Part shown: positions 17,243 through 24,970 of the stretch, piece after piece
Position numbering within the stretch: position 1 is the stretch's first letter
Layout of the letters: every line of letters starts with the position of its first letter
Made by a program: the position numbers and the translations under genes
The notes under the pieces: generated by a model
What the model was told of the DNA's origin: nothing
Database searches by the model: none
Seen by the model: only the letters and a program-made list of their open reading frames with translations
NCBI RefSeq assembly: GCF_025466085.1
Contig: NZ_JANLOD010000055.1
Location: 62,001-126,000 of the forward strand
Source of the DNA: Pseudomonas sp. 14P_8.1_Bac3
GTDB taxonomy: Bacteria > Pseudomonadota > Gammaproteobacteria > Pseudomonadales > Pseudomonadaceae
DNA length: 64,000 nucleotides
Reading direction: 5' to 3'

Positions 17243-18601
17243 TCAACCCGCGACCGGCGTCCGCATGGTGACGAACTCTTCGGCGGCCGTCGGGTGCACG
17301 CCGATGGTGTCGTCGAAATCGCGCTTCGTGGCGCCCGCCTTCAAGGCAATCGCCAGCCCCTGCACGATCTCGCCGGCATCCGGCCCAACCATGTGGCAAC
17401 CCAGCACCTTGTCGGTTTTGCCGTCCACCACGAGCTTCATCAAGGTGCGCTCCTGGCATTCGGTCAGGGTCAGCTTCATCGGGCGGAAACGGCTTTCGAA
17501 GATCACCACGTCGTGCCCCGCTTCACGCGCTTCCTCCTCGGTCAACCCGACGGTGCCGATGTTCGGCAAGCTGAACACCGCCGTCGGGATCATCTTGTAA
17601 TCCACCGGGCGATACTGCTCAGGCTTGAACAAGCGACGCGCAACGGCCATGCCTTCAGCCAGGGCCACTGGCGTCAGCTGGACCCGACCGATCACATCGC
17701 CAAGGGCCAGGATCGACGGTTCGGCAGTCTGGTATTGCGCGTCGACTTCGATAAAACCCTTGCTGTCGAGTTTGACCCCGGTGTTTTCCAGGCCCAGGTT
17801 GTCCAGCATCGGACGCCGGCCCGTGGCGTAAAACACACAATCCGCCTCAAGCTGGCGACCATCTTTAAGCGTTGCCTTCAGGCTGCCATCGGCGAGCTTT
17901 TCGATGCGTTCGATGTCGGCATTGAATTGCAGGTCCATGCCGCGCTTGGTCAGCTCTTCCTGCAAGTGCTTGCGCACAGCTCCGTCAAAACCGCGCAGGA
18001 ACAGGTCACCGCGATACAGCAACGTGGTCTCGGCGCCCAAACCGTGGAAGATCCCGGCGAACTCGACCGCGATGTAACCACCGCCCACGACCAGCACGCG
18101 TTTTGGCAGCTCCTTGAGGAAAAACGCCTGGTTCGAACTGATCGCGTGCTCGTGCCCCGGAATCTCCGGGATCTGCGGCCAGCCGCCGGTAGCGATCAGA
18201 ATGTGTTTCGCGCTGAAGCGCTCGCCCTGGATCTCGACCGTGTTCGGGCCAACGATCCTGGCGTGGCCCTCATGCAGGGTCACGCCGCTGTTGACCAGCA
18301 GGTTGCGATAGATGCCGTTCAGACGATTGATCTCGCGATCCTTGTTGGCGATCAGCGTCGCCCAATCGAATTCAGACTCTCCCAAGGTCCAGCCAAACCC
18401 CGAAGACTGCTCGAAGTCTTCGGCGAAATGCGCGCCGTAAACCAGCAATTTCTTCGGCACACAACCGACGTTGACACAGGTGCCACCCAGGTAGCGGCTT
18501 TCAGCCACCGCCACCTTCGCGCCAAACCCGGCCGCAAACCGCGCAGCCCTTACACCACCGGAACCGGCGCCAATTACATAAAGGTCAAAATCGTAGGCCA
18601 T
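17243..18601 (-). CDS. gor: Glutathione-disulfide reductase
   Basis: NADPH-dependent flavoenzyme reducing GSSG to 2 GSH, 452 aa, cytosolic. It has the N-terminal FAD motif GAGSGGVRAAR, the redox-active disulfide GGTCVNVGCVPKK (about 40-52), the NADPH-binding VVGGGYIAVEFAG, and the C-terminal active-site His-Glu in GVHPTAAEEFVT. Start ATG at 18601 follows CGAGGAG. It lies downstream of galU but is separated by a terminator, so it is probably a separate unit. It complements the ahpCF and gloA functions nearby in thiol and oxidant defence. Confidence 0.97.
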   Translation of the reverse strand: MAYDFDLYVIGAGSGGVRAARFAAGFGAKVAVAESRYLGGTCVNVGCVPKKLLVYGAHFAEDFEQSSGFGWTLGESEFDWATLIANKDREINRLNGIYRNLLVNSGVTLHEGHARIVGPNTVEIQGERFSAKHILIATGGWPQIPEIPGHEHAISSNQAFFLKELPKRVLVVGGGYIAVEFAGIFHGLGAETTLLYRGDLFLRGFDGAVRKHLQEELTKRGMDLQFNADIERIEKLADGSLKATLKDGRQLEADCVFYATGRRPMLDNLGLENTGVKLDSKGFIEVDAQYQTAEPSILALGDVIGRVQLTPVALAEGMAVARRLFKPEQYRPVDYKMIPTAVFSLPNIGTVGLTEEEAREAGHDVVIFESRFRPMKLTLTECQERTLMKLVVDGKTDKVLGCHMVGPDAGEIVQGLAIALKAGATKRDFDDTIGVHPTAAEEFVTMRTPVAG

Positions 18602-18684
18602 TGTCTATCTCCTCGGCAGGCCACCAGCATACCCGCCGCCGTTCGTTGGGCAAGCGCTGCACGTTATTTGGGGGCGGAAAATGA

Positions 18685-18708
18685 AAAAGCCACCCGAAGG
18701 TGGCTTTT
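18685..18708 (-). terminator. Intrinsic terminator of galU
   Basis: AAAAGCCACC / GGTGGCTTTT, a 10 bp perfect stem with the tetraloop CGAA, 23 bp after the galU stop. Confidence 0.92.
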
Positions 18709-18731
18709 CAATACAAGCAGGTCAGGCGCTA

Positions 18732-19571
18732 TCAGTAAGCCTTGCCAGTCTTGTAGAAGTTCTCGAAGCAGAAGTTGGTCGCGTCGATGTAGCCTTCGGC
18801 GCCACCGCAGTCAAAACGCTTGCCCTTGAACTTGTAGGCCATGACGCAGCCATTCTGGGCCTGCTTCATCAAGGCGTCGGTGATCTGGATTTCACCGCCC
18901 TTGCCTGGCTCGGTCTGTTCGATCAGATCGAAGATATCCGGGGTCAGGATGTAGCGACCGATGATCGCCAGGTTCGAGGGTGCATCTTCAGGCTTCGGCT
19001 TCTCGACCATGCTGTGTACGCGATAGATGTCATCGCGGATCATCTCGCCGGCGATCACGCCATATTTTTGCGTTTCCTGCGGGTCGACTTCCTGGATCGC
19101 AACGATCGAGCAGCGGAACTGCTTGTACAGCTTGACCATCTGGGTCAGTACGCCGTCACCTTCGAGGTTGACGCACAAGTCATCCGCCAGGACCACGGCA
19201 AACGGTTCGTCGCCGATCAGCGGACGGCCGGTCAGGATCGCGTGACCCAGACCTTTCATTTCGGTCTGGCGGGTGTAGGAAAACGAGCAGTTGTCGAGCA
19301 GTTTACGGATGCCGACCAGGTACTTTTCCTTGTCGGTGCCCTTGATCTGGTTTTCCAGCTCGTAGCTGATGTCGAAATGGTCTTCCAGAGCGCGTTTGCC
19401 ACGGCCGGTGACGATGGAGATTTCGGTCAACCCGGCTTCCAGTGCTTCTTCGACGCCGTACTGGATCAGTGGCTTGTTTACCACCGGCAGCATTTCCTTG
19501 GGCATGGCTTTAGTCGCTGGCAGGAAGCGAGTACCGTAACCGGCTGCTGGGAACAAGCATTTCTTGATCAT
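18732..19571 (-). CDS. galU: UTP-glucose-1-phosphate uridylyltransferase
   Basis: Makes UDP-glucose from UTP and glucose-1-phosphate for LPS core, exopolysaccharide and trehalose-type pathways; 279 aa. The N-terminal nucleotide-binding motif AAGYGTRFLPATKAMPKEMLP is intact (residues about 8-28). FAVVLADDL and GRYILTPDIF are also family-typical. ATG at 19571 is preceded by AAGGAC. It is monocistronic, ending in its own terminator. Confidence 0.97.
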   Translation of the reverse strand: MIKKCLFPAAGYGTRFLPATKAMPKEMLPVVNKPLIQYGVEEALEAGLTEISIVTGRGKRALEDHFDISYELENQIKGTDKEKYLVGIRKLLDNCSFSYTRQTEMKGLGHAILTGRPLIGDEPFAVVLADDLCVNLEGDGVLTQMVKLYKQFRCSIVAIQEVDPQETQKYGVIAGEMIRDDIYRVHSMVEKPKPEDAPSNLAIIGRYILTPDIFDLIEQTEPGKGGEIQITDALMKQAQNGCVMAYKFKGKRFDCGGAEGYIDATNFCFENFYKTGKAY

Positions 19572-19850
19572 AAAAGTCCTTGAAAGGGCTGTGTGTACGA
19601 GTTTCGGCGCAGTCTAATCAGGCGGCGTGCACCTTACAATGCCCCGCGCTGGCTAACCGATGCCATCATAGAGAAATATTCTCGCGGATAGTTCCGCATA
19701 TCGTTCAGGTGCCTTTATAGATAGCAGAGATTCCGCCCAGCGCCGATGAATCTGCTGCCCGCACAATCGCACCACCCTACGCCCTTCTGCACCCGTTGAG
19801 GGCGTTTGGCGTTATCATTGCGCAATTGAACCAGCCAACGAGGCAGATAG

Positions 19851-20039
19851 ATGTCGGAAGCAAAAAGCGTCAACGGGTACCTGATCAACAAGGCGAAAGA
19901 CGGCCAGTGGTGGGTAGACAGCGTCGGCGGCGAAAACATAGCCGGGCCTTTCCCGACCGAGGCGATGGCGATTGAAGTGGCATCCGTATTGCAGCTTGAA
20001 CACCCGACCGTCAAACGCCGCGGCAAAGACAAGACTTGA
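19851..20039 (+). CDS. Small conserved hypothetical protein
   Basis: A 62 aa protein with a predicted beta-beta-alpha pattern: VNGYLINKAKDGQWWVDSVG, then a helix with TEAMAIEVASVLQ. No signal peptide or membrane segment. The layout (aromatic strand pair followed by an 'x-EA-A' helix) resembles DUF2188-like small proteins and the protein at 43363-43566, but identity is low. ATG at 19851 follows GAGGCAG. A terminator directly behind the gene supports it being real and transcribed alone. Function unknown. Confidence 0.7.
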   Translation: MSEAKSVNGYLINKAKDGQWWVDSVGGENIAGPFPTEAMAIEVASVLQLEHPTVKRRGKDKT

Positions 20040-20051
20040 TCCTGCTTGCCA

Positions 20052-20078
20052 AGCCCTGCCTCCTGCGGGGCTTTTTTT
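20052..20078 (+). terminator. Intrinsic terminator after the 62 aa gene
   Basis: AGCCCTGC pairs with GCGGGGCT (one T-G pair) and is followed by seven T residues. Confidence 0.85.
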
Positions 20079-20170
20079 CGATTGAATGAAACGAAGTGGC
20101 CTTTCGCTATAACCTTTTGATTGCGGCGCTGTCACAGGCTTAGCCCCATCATCCTGACGACGACCCCATC

Positions 20171-20452
20171 ATGAATAAATTTTTGCCCTTGTTAGCGGTA
20201 CTGGCCCTGAGCGGCTGCGCTACTTCCGAAACCACTTACCTGAACAACGGCGAGCAAGGCCTGTCCATCGACTGCTCGGGGGAAGCCAATTCCTGGGCCA
20301 CCTGCTATGAAAAAGCCGATGCCTCTTGCGCTGGCACCGGCTATCGAATCGTTGGCACCGATGGCTCCCCTTCGACCAAGGAAAGCGACAAGACCCTGGG
20401 CGTCGACGTCGGCAACTTCAAGAACCGCACCGTTGTGGTGGTCTGCAAGTAG
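20171..20452 (+). CDS. Small lipoprotein
   Basis: A 93 aa predicted lipoprotein: the signal peptide MNKFLPLLAVLALSGC ends in lipobox LSGC, with the acylated Cys at residue 16. The residue after Cys is Ala, so sorting to the outer membrane is expected. The mature domain has four further cysteines (DCSG, ATCYEK, ASCAGT, VVCK), enough for two disulfides. No recognised domain. It stands alone on the plus strand and is convergent with the gene at 20463. Confidence 0.8.
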   Translation: MNKFLPLLAVLALSGCATSETTYLNNGEQGLSIDCSGEANSWATCYEKADASCAGTGYRIVGTDGSPSTKESDKTLGVDVGNFKNRTVVVVCK

Positions 20453-20462
20453 GGCGCCCTGT

Positions 20463-20693
20463 CTACATGTGGATTTCAGCGAATTTGATCCCGAGACCGC
20501 GAACGGCCTCGATCAGATCGTCCAGGCGACTGAAGGATTCGACTTCATCATTGTCATCCACCAGAAAATAACTACGTCCTGCACTTTTCTTGAAAAACAC
20601 GATCCACTCACCCAGGTTCGCCGGATTCTGAATCACATGGGTGGCAGAGATGTGGCCCTCTGCGTGACGTGCCCGTACCTGCTCTCGCTTCAT
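20463..20693 (-). CDS. Conserved hypothetical protein
   Basis: A 76 aa cytosolic protein. The start at 20693 (MKREQVRARHAEG) is chosen because CTGGAG lies 6 nt upstream; an in-frame extension to 20723 has no RBS. The sequence alternates short strands (EWIVFFKKSAGRSYFLVDD) with a C-terminal helix (LDDLIEAVRGLGIKFAEI). It reads like an intact small alpha/beta fold. Function unknown and no operon partner is evident. Confidence 0.72.
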   Translation of the reverse strand: MKREQVRARHAEGHISATHVIQNPANLGEWIVFFKKSAGRSYFLVDDNDEVESFSRLDDLIEAVRGLGIKFAEIHM

Positions 20694-20713
20694 GCCGAAC
20701 TCCAGAAATGACA

Positions 20714-20742
20714 ATGCCGCCAAAGCCTTGCTTTGACGGCAT
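20714..20742 (-). terminator. Hairpin between the 20463 gene and the lipoprotein at 20766
   Basis: ATGCCGCCAAAGC pairs with CTTTGACGGCAT with one mismatch and a short loop. It lies 24 bp after the stop of the minus-strand lipoprotein gene, without a long T-run. Confidence 0.5.
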
Positions 20743-20765
20743 CGGTGTTGACGGTGCCCAGTCTA

Positions 20766-21125
20766 TCAGCCGGAAATGCACGCGGTGGCGGCGTTGCGCA
20801 CATCCCTCGGCCGCAACGGCACATTGGAGATACGCTCATGCAGCTTGATGCTGCTGCCACTGGAACGCTCCTCGATATCGAACACGGCGGCCGGACCCGA
20901 GGAAAACTTCTGCGGCACGATCACCCGCACACCTTCCTTCGGCTGCGGCTCGATCTGCAGGGCGCCGCGGCTGCTGGCCAGTTTCTCGGTCAGGCATTGC
21001 GCGTACTCATGGGGTTTCTTGCCGGAAATCACATTCATGGTCGGCAGCGTTTCGTTGATTTCCTCAACACTCGCACAACCGCTAATCGTCAATGCCAACG
21101 GCAAGACCCAAACACCCCACTTCAT
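20766..21125 (-). CDS. Small lipoprotein
   Basis: A 119 aa predicted lipoprotein. From ATG at 21125 the signal peptide MKWGVWVLPLALTISGC ends with lipobox ISGC. The mature part contains AQCLTEKL and a C-terminal RDVRNAATACISG. The overall pattern resembles the lipoprotein at 42270-42605 (AACLLPAW and RQAVRDCL), so the two are probably distant paralogues. The conserved Cys pair may form a disulfide. Function unknown. Confidence 0.75.
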   Translation of the reverse strand: MKWGVWVLPLALTISGCASVEEINETLPTMNVISGKKPHEYAQCLTEKLASSRGALQIEPQPKEGVRVIVPQKFSSGPAAVFDIEERSSGSSIKLHERISNVPLRPRDVRNAATACISG

Positions 21126-21337
21126 ACAAAACCTCCGATAAAGACCCTCCGACAGCATAAATGCTGGTTTTCTCCGAGGCTCACTGCTTTTTTCGCTCGT
21201 GGAATTCCGAATATCCGTTTTTAATTGTCAAAGCGGACCCCGACGACCGGATAATAACCCGTTCGGGCTGATAAACTGCGCCCATTGCCCATGCTATCGT
21301 TTTGATTTTGTACAAAAAGCCCTTCCGGAGGCGCCTC

Positions 21338-21640
21338 ATGAAATTTATCCACCAGCGCGAGCACCTCAATGAAGACGACATCGTCGTCATCCAGTGCTCG
21401 CAAATGTGCAACATCCGCTTGATGAACGACGCCAATTTCCGCAGTTTCAAGAATGGTGGTCGTCACACTTACCATGGTGGAGCGTTTGACACCTTCCCGG
21501 CGCGCATTACTGCACCGAGTACCGGTTTCTGGAACATCACCATCGATACCGTCAACCGTCGGCCTATCAGCGTGACTCGCAAACCGACCCTGACCCACTC
21601 GATCAAGATCATCCGCCGCTCCACCTCGAAACTGAGCTAA
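21338..21640 (+). CDS. DUF1883-like protein
   Basis: A 100 aa protein from ATG at 21338, preceded by CCGGAGG. The sequence (MKFIHQREHLNEDDIVVIQCSQMCNIRLM) and the later GGAFDTFPARITAP and WNITIDT stretches match my memory of the DUF1883 family, a small beta-rich domain. No signal peptide. It is followed 20 bp later by a 57-codon gene on the same strand, so the two may be co-transcribed. Function unknown. Confidence 0.78.
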   Translation: MKFIHQREHLNEDDIVVIQCSQMCNIRLMNDANFRSFKNGGRHTYHGGAFDTFPARITAPSTGFWNITIDTVNRRPISVTRKPTLTHSIKIIRRSTSKLS

Positions 21641-21660
21641 GCGACCGAACACAGGCAGAA

Positions 21661-21834
21661 ATGACCGTGGCCCAAACGACCAAATACGTCATCAAATACA
21701 AACTCAACGGCGAACGCCGCTTCGAGTTCGCCCAGCTTGAACACGGCACCGAAGCTGAAGCTAAAGCCGCACTGGACGCACTGCATGATGGCGAAGACGT
21801 CATCAGCGAGATCAGCGTCAGCAAAGCGCTGTAA
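21661..21834 (+). CDS. Small hypothetical protein (57 aa)
   Basis: A short ATG-initiated frame begins MTVAQTTKYVIKYKLNG. It has two predicted beta strands (KYVIKYKLNGERRFEFAQL) and one helix (TEAEAKAALDALH). The codon pattern is typical of the surrounding genome and the gene sits just after the DUF1883-like gene, ending before the Ada-box promoter. Function unknown; similar small proteins are common in Pseudomonas. Confidence 0.65.
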   Translation: MTVAQTTKYVIKYKLNGERRFEFAQLEHGTEAEAKAALDALHDGEDVISEISVSKAL

Positions 21835-21875
21835 CCGGATTCGGAGCGACAACCAGGATGTCGGCTCCGTCCGTA

Positions 21876-21926
21876 GAATTTGACCGCAAGCGCCGGAGTG
21901 TTCGCCCCGGCCGCGCTCCGTAGACT
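21876..21926 (+). promoter_or_regulatory. Ada-box promoter of the ogt operon
   Basis: AAT-N6-GCAA (21877-21889) matches the A-box/B-box of the E. coli Ada site. A TAGACT -10-like hexamer starts 44 bp after the AAT. No good -35 exists at the expected place, which fits an activator-dependent promoter. The same 25 bp block with the same 44 bp spacing recurs before ada at 23844. Confidence 0.75.
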
Positions 21927-21959
21927 GGCCACCTCAACCTTTGGTTCAGGAGTCAGAAC

Positions 21960-22466
21960 ATGTCTACTTCCCCTATTCGATTCATCAGCGGCACGTCCAG
22001 CCTCGGCACCCTGCTGCTGGCCTTTAGTGCCAATGGTCTGTGCGCGATGTTACTCGGTGATGACCTGGCAACGCTCGAACACGATCTTGCGCGGCGCTTC
22101 CCCGGCCAACCGACGCCCCAGCGCGACGAAGCATTGCTGCCTGAACTGGAGAAAACCCTGCGTTACCTCGATAACCCGCTGGCCGCGCTCGACCTGCCGC
22201 TGGACCTGACCGGCAGCGCTTTTCAACGGCGAGTCTGGGAAGCGTTGCGCCAGATTCCGGCCGGCAAAACCATCAGCTATCAGGAAATCGCACGCCAATT
22301 GGGCCAACCCAATGCGTTCCGGGCCGTGGCCAATGCCTGTGGCGCGAATCCCCTGGCGGTCATCGTGCCGTGCCATCGCGTAGTACGTCAGGACGGTAGC
22401 CTCGGCGGCTACCGCTGGGGCCTGGAGCGCAAACGGCAATTGCTGGCACGTGAGGCGCAGCAATGA
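21960..22466 (+). CDS. ogt: Methylated-DNA-[protein]-cysteine S-methyltransferase
   Basis: Suicide repair enzyme that transfers the alkyl group from O6-alkylguanine or O4-alkylthymine to its own cysteine; 168 aa. The active-site motif PCHRVV is present, followed by the GGYRWGLERKRQLL arginine-rich end. The helix-turn-helix region (ISYQEIARQLGQPNAFRAVANACGANP) includes the arginine finger. It is the first gene of an operon: its stop overlaps the next start by 4 bp. Its promoter carries an Ada box, so it should be induced in the adaptive response. Confidence 0.95.
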   Translation: MSTSPIRFISGTSSLGTLLLAFSANGLCAMLLGDDLATLEHDLARRFPGQPTPQRDEALLPELEKTLRYLDNPLAALDLPLDLTGSAFQRRVWEALRQIPAGKTISYQEIARQLGQPNAFRAVANACGANPLAVIVPCHRVVRQDGSLGGYRWGLERKRQLLAREAQQ

Positions 22467-23167
22467 TCGAACAACGGCTGCATGCACTGGATTGGACAGC
22501 GCTGACACAGCAACTGGATCAGGATGGCTGCGCGATCATCCGCTCGCTGATCAACACAACCACCTGCGATGACATCAGCGCGCTGTACGCCCGGCCTGAT
22601 CCGTTTCGCTCTCAGGTCATCATGGCTCGTCACGGCTTTGGCCGTGGCGAGTACAAATACTTCCGCTACCCCCTGCCTGACATCGTCTCCAGCTTGCGCG
22701 AGGCGCTTTACCCTCGACTGGTGCCGATTGCCAATCGCTGGTACGAGCAAATGGACTTGCCAATCCGTTTCCCTGAATCCCATGCGGCGTTTCTTGAGCG
22801 CTGTCATGCCGCCGGTCAGGCGCGTCCTACGCCGTTGTTGCTGCAATATGGGCCACAGGACTACAACTGCTTGCATCAGGACGTGTACGGCGAACACGTT
22901 TTCCCGCTGCAAGTGGCGATTCTTCTGTCAGCGCCGGACGAAGATTTCACCGGCGGAGAGTTCGTACTGACCGAACAACGCCCGCGAATGCAGTCACGGC
23001 CGCAGGTCATCGGACTGCAAAAGGGCGACGCGGTGATCTTCGCCGTCAACCAGCGACCGGTCAAAGGCGTGCGCGGCCATTACCGGGTCACATTGCGCCA
23101 CGGCGTGAGTCGCCTGCACAGCGGAAAACGGCATACCCTTGGAATCATCTTTCACGATGCATCATGA
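22463..23167 (+). CDS. 2OG-Fe(II) oxygenase of the alkylation-repair operon
   Basis: Predicted 2-oxoglutarate- and Fe(II)-dependent dioxygenase, 234 aa. The facial triad is visible as His-x-Asp in CLHQDVYG and a distal His in VTLRHGVSRL; the nearby arginine is a likely 2OG ligand. GGEFVLTEQRPRMQSRP is family-typical for a prolyl-4-hydroxylase-like fold. It is clearly different from AlkB, which is encoded next. The 4 bp overlap with ogt and 5 bp gap to alkB tie it to alkylation repair. Its substrate (DNA, RNA, protein or a small molecule) is not evident. Confidence 0.85.
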   Translation: MIEQRLHALDWTALTQQLDQDGCAIIRSLINTTTCDDISALYARPDPFRSQVIMARHGFGRGEYKYFRYPLPDIVSSLREALYPRLVPIANRWYEQMDLPIRFPESHAAFLERCHAAGQARPTPLLLQYGPQDYNCLHQDVYGEHVFPLQVAILLSAPDEDFTGGEFVLTEQRPRMQSRPQVIGLQKGDAVIFAVNQRPVKGVRGHYRVTLRHGVSRLHSGKRHTLGIIFHDAS

Positions 23168-23171
23168 GCCT

Positions 23172-23837
23172 ATGAACCCGACCACTTTTGATTTGTTTGC
23201 CGATGCAGAGCCCGAGCAGCCAGCCCGGAGCGAGCAGATTGGCGAACAGTCCTACGTCTTGCGAGGCTTTGCCCTGCCCTGGCTGGTGCAGTTGCTGCCC
23301 GCGCTGGGGGCGGTTCTCGCGGCAGCACCGTTTCGGCAGATGGTCACACCCGGCGGGTTCACCATGTCAGCGGCCATGAGCAGTTGCGGCACGTGGGGCT
23401 GGACCACGGACCGCAGCGGTTACCGCTACTCCCGGGAGGATCCCCGCACCCATGCCCCCTGGCCGGCAATGCCAGAGGTGTTCCTCGCGCTCGCCCAGGC
23501 AGCGGCGCTGGAAGCCGGTTTCGCGGATTTCGTACCCGATTCCTGCCTGATCAATCGCTATGTTCCCGGCGCCAAGATGTCATTGCACCAGGACAAGGAC
23601 GAAGCGTCCTACGGCGCGCCGATCGTTTCAGTGTCCCTGGGATTACCGGCGATGTTTCTGTTCGGCGGTTTTGAACGCGGCGACAAAAGCCAGCGAGTAC
23701 CGCTGTTTCATGGCGATATCGTGGTCTGGGGCGGTGTCGATCGCCTGCGGTACCACGGCGTTCTACCGATCAAAGAGGGCCAGCACCCGCGCCTGGGCGA
23801 GCAACGGATCAACTTCACGTTTCGTACCGCGAAGTGA
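23172..23837 (+). CDS. alkB: Alpha-ketoglutarate-dependent DNA dealkylase AlkB
   Basis: Oxidatively removes 1-methyladenine and 3-methylcytosine from DNA and RNA. The preferred ATG at 23172 gives 221 aa beginning MNPTTFDLFADAEPEQ, similar to E. coli AlkB. The iron ligands are in LHQDKDE (His, Asp) and RYHGVLP (His); the 2OG arginines are in RINFTFR. The substrate-recognition motifs FRQMVTPGG and SCGTWGWTTDRSGYRYS are conserved. It is third in the ogt operon, under the same Ada-box promoter. An upstream in-frame ATG at 23157 is also possible. Confidence 0.96.
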   Translation: MNPTTFDLFADAEPEQPARSEQIGEQSYVLRGFALPWLVQLLPALGAVLAAAPFRQMVTPGGFTMSAAMSSCGTWGWTTDRSGYRYSREDPRTHAPWPAMPEVFLALAQAAALEAGFADFVPDSCLINRYVPGAKMSLHQDKDEASYGAPIVSVSLGLPAMFLFGGFERGDKSQRVPLFHGDIVVWGGVDRLRYHGVLPIKEGQHPRLGEQRINFTFRTAK

Positions 23838-23843
23838 GTACTC

Positions 23844-23894
23844 GAATTTGACCGCAAGACCCGGAGTGCAGCGACCCTGCCCGTTGGATAATCT
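23844..23894 (+). promoter_or_regulatory. Ada-box promoter of ada
   Basis: AAT-N6-GCAA (23845-23857), with a TAATCT -10 hexamer starting 44 bp after the AAT. The 25 bp block around the box is identical to that before ogt at 23 of 25 positions. This is the expected autoregulatory site for Ada. Confidence 0.78.
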
Positions 23895-23923
23895 GAATCA
23901 AACGGGTCAACGGACATGAAGCC

Positions 23924-24970
23924 ATGACAACCACCGAGAACGATCCCCGCTGGGCCGCCGTCGTCGCCCGCGATCCCCGGGCTGACGGGCAGTTTGTGTA
24001 TGCGGTGAAAACCACCGGCATCTATTGCCGCCCCAGCAGCCTGGCGCGCTTGCCGAAACCGCAGAATGTCGAATTCTTCGACTCGGCCGAACAAGCCCAG
24101 GCCGCGGGCTATCGCCCGAGCAAACGCGCGGCGAAGGATCAAAGCGATGTCGCGGCACAACACGCCGCGACTGTCGCCGCAGCGTGCCGGCAGATCGAGA
24201 CCGCCGAGCATATGCCAGCGCTGAGCGAGTTGGCCAAGGCCGCAGGGCTCAGCAGCTTTCACTTTCATCGCGTGTTTAAAAACGTGACCGGCCTGACGCC
24301 AAAGGGCTACGCCACAGCCCACCGCTCACGCAGGGTTCGTCAACATCTGACGGACGGCGGCTCGGTGACCGATGCGCTGTATGAAGCCGGCTTCAACTCC
24401 AACAGCCGTTTTTATGAGGCGGCGGATCAGTTGCTGGGCATGAAACCCGGGGACTACCGCGCCGAGGGCCAGAACAACGACATTCGATTTGCCGTCGGAC
24501 AGTGTTCCCTGGGCGCGATACTGGTGGCGCAGAGTCAACGCGGGGTGTGCGCCATTTTGCTGGGTGACGATCCGCACCAGCTGGTGTGCGATCTGCAGGA
24601 CAAGTTTCGACGGGCCAACCTGATTGGCGCCGATCATGAATTCGAACAACTGATCGCCAAGGTTGTCGGTTTTATCGAGGCCCCGGCCATTGGCCTGGAT
24701 TTGCCGCTGGACGTTCAGGGCACCGCGTTTCAGGAGCGAGTCTGGCAGGCGCTGCGGGAAATTCCCGCTGGCAGCACCGCGAGTTATGCCGATATTGCCC
24801 AGCGCATCGGTTCACCGAAAGCCGTGCGCGCCGTGGCGCAGGCCTGCGGCGCGAACAGTCTGGCGGTGGCGATTCCGTGCCACCGGGTGGTGCGCAGCGA
24901 CGGTAACCTGTCGGGCTATCGCTGGGGTGTGGAGCGCAAGCGGCAGCTGCTGGAACGCGAAGCGCCTTAA
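23924..24970 (+). CDS. ada: Ada regulator/methyltransferase with degenerate zinc-cysteine cluster
   Basis: The protein is 348 aa with the three Ada modules: N-terminal Ada_Zn_binding domain (about 1-75), AraC-type helix-turn-helix (about 90-180), and a C-terminal O6-methylguanine transferase with active site PCHRVV. In E. coli Ada, Cys38, Cys42, Cys69 and Cys72 bind zinc, and Cys38 accepts methyl from phosphotriesters. Here only the first remains (C35, in IYCRPSS). The others are S39, S66 and A69 (RPSKRA). Frame and domain boundaries are intact, so this is not a sequencing shift. The sensor may be zinc-free, altered or inactive. The Ada box upstream implies autoregulation. Confidence 0.92.
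   Translation: MTTTENDPRWAAVVARDPRADGQFVYAVKTTGIYCRPSSLARLPKPQNVEFFDSAEQAQAAGYRPSKRAAKDQSDVAAQHAATVAAACRQIETAEHMPALSELAKAAGLSSFHFHRVFKNVTGLTPKGYATAHRSRRVRQHLTDGGSVTDALYEAGFNSNSRFYEAADQLLGMKPGDYRAEGQNNDIRFAVGQCSLGAILVAQSQRGVCAILLGDDPHQLVCDLQDKFRRANLIGADHEFEQLIAKVVGFIEAPAIGLDLPLDVQGTAFQERVWQALREIPAGSTASYADIAQRIGSPKAVRAVAQACGANSLAVAIPCHRVVRSDGNLSGYRWGVERKRQLLEREAP

Noticed and set aside
17294..18829. 511-codon frame antisense to gor
   Set aside because: Fully overlaps a certain gene on the other strand and has no family-like motif.
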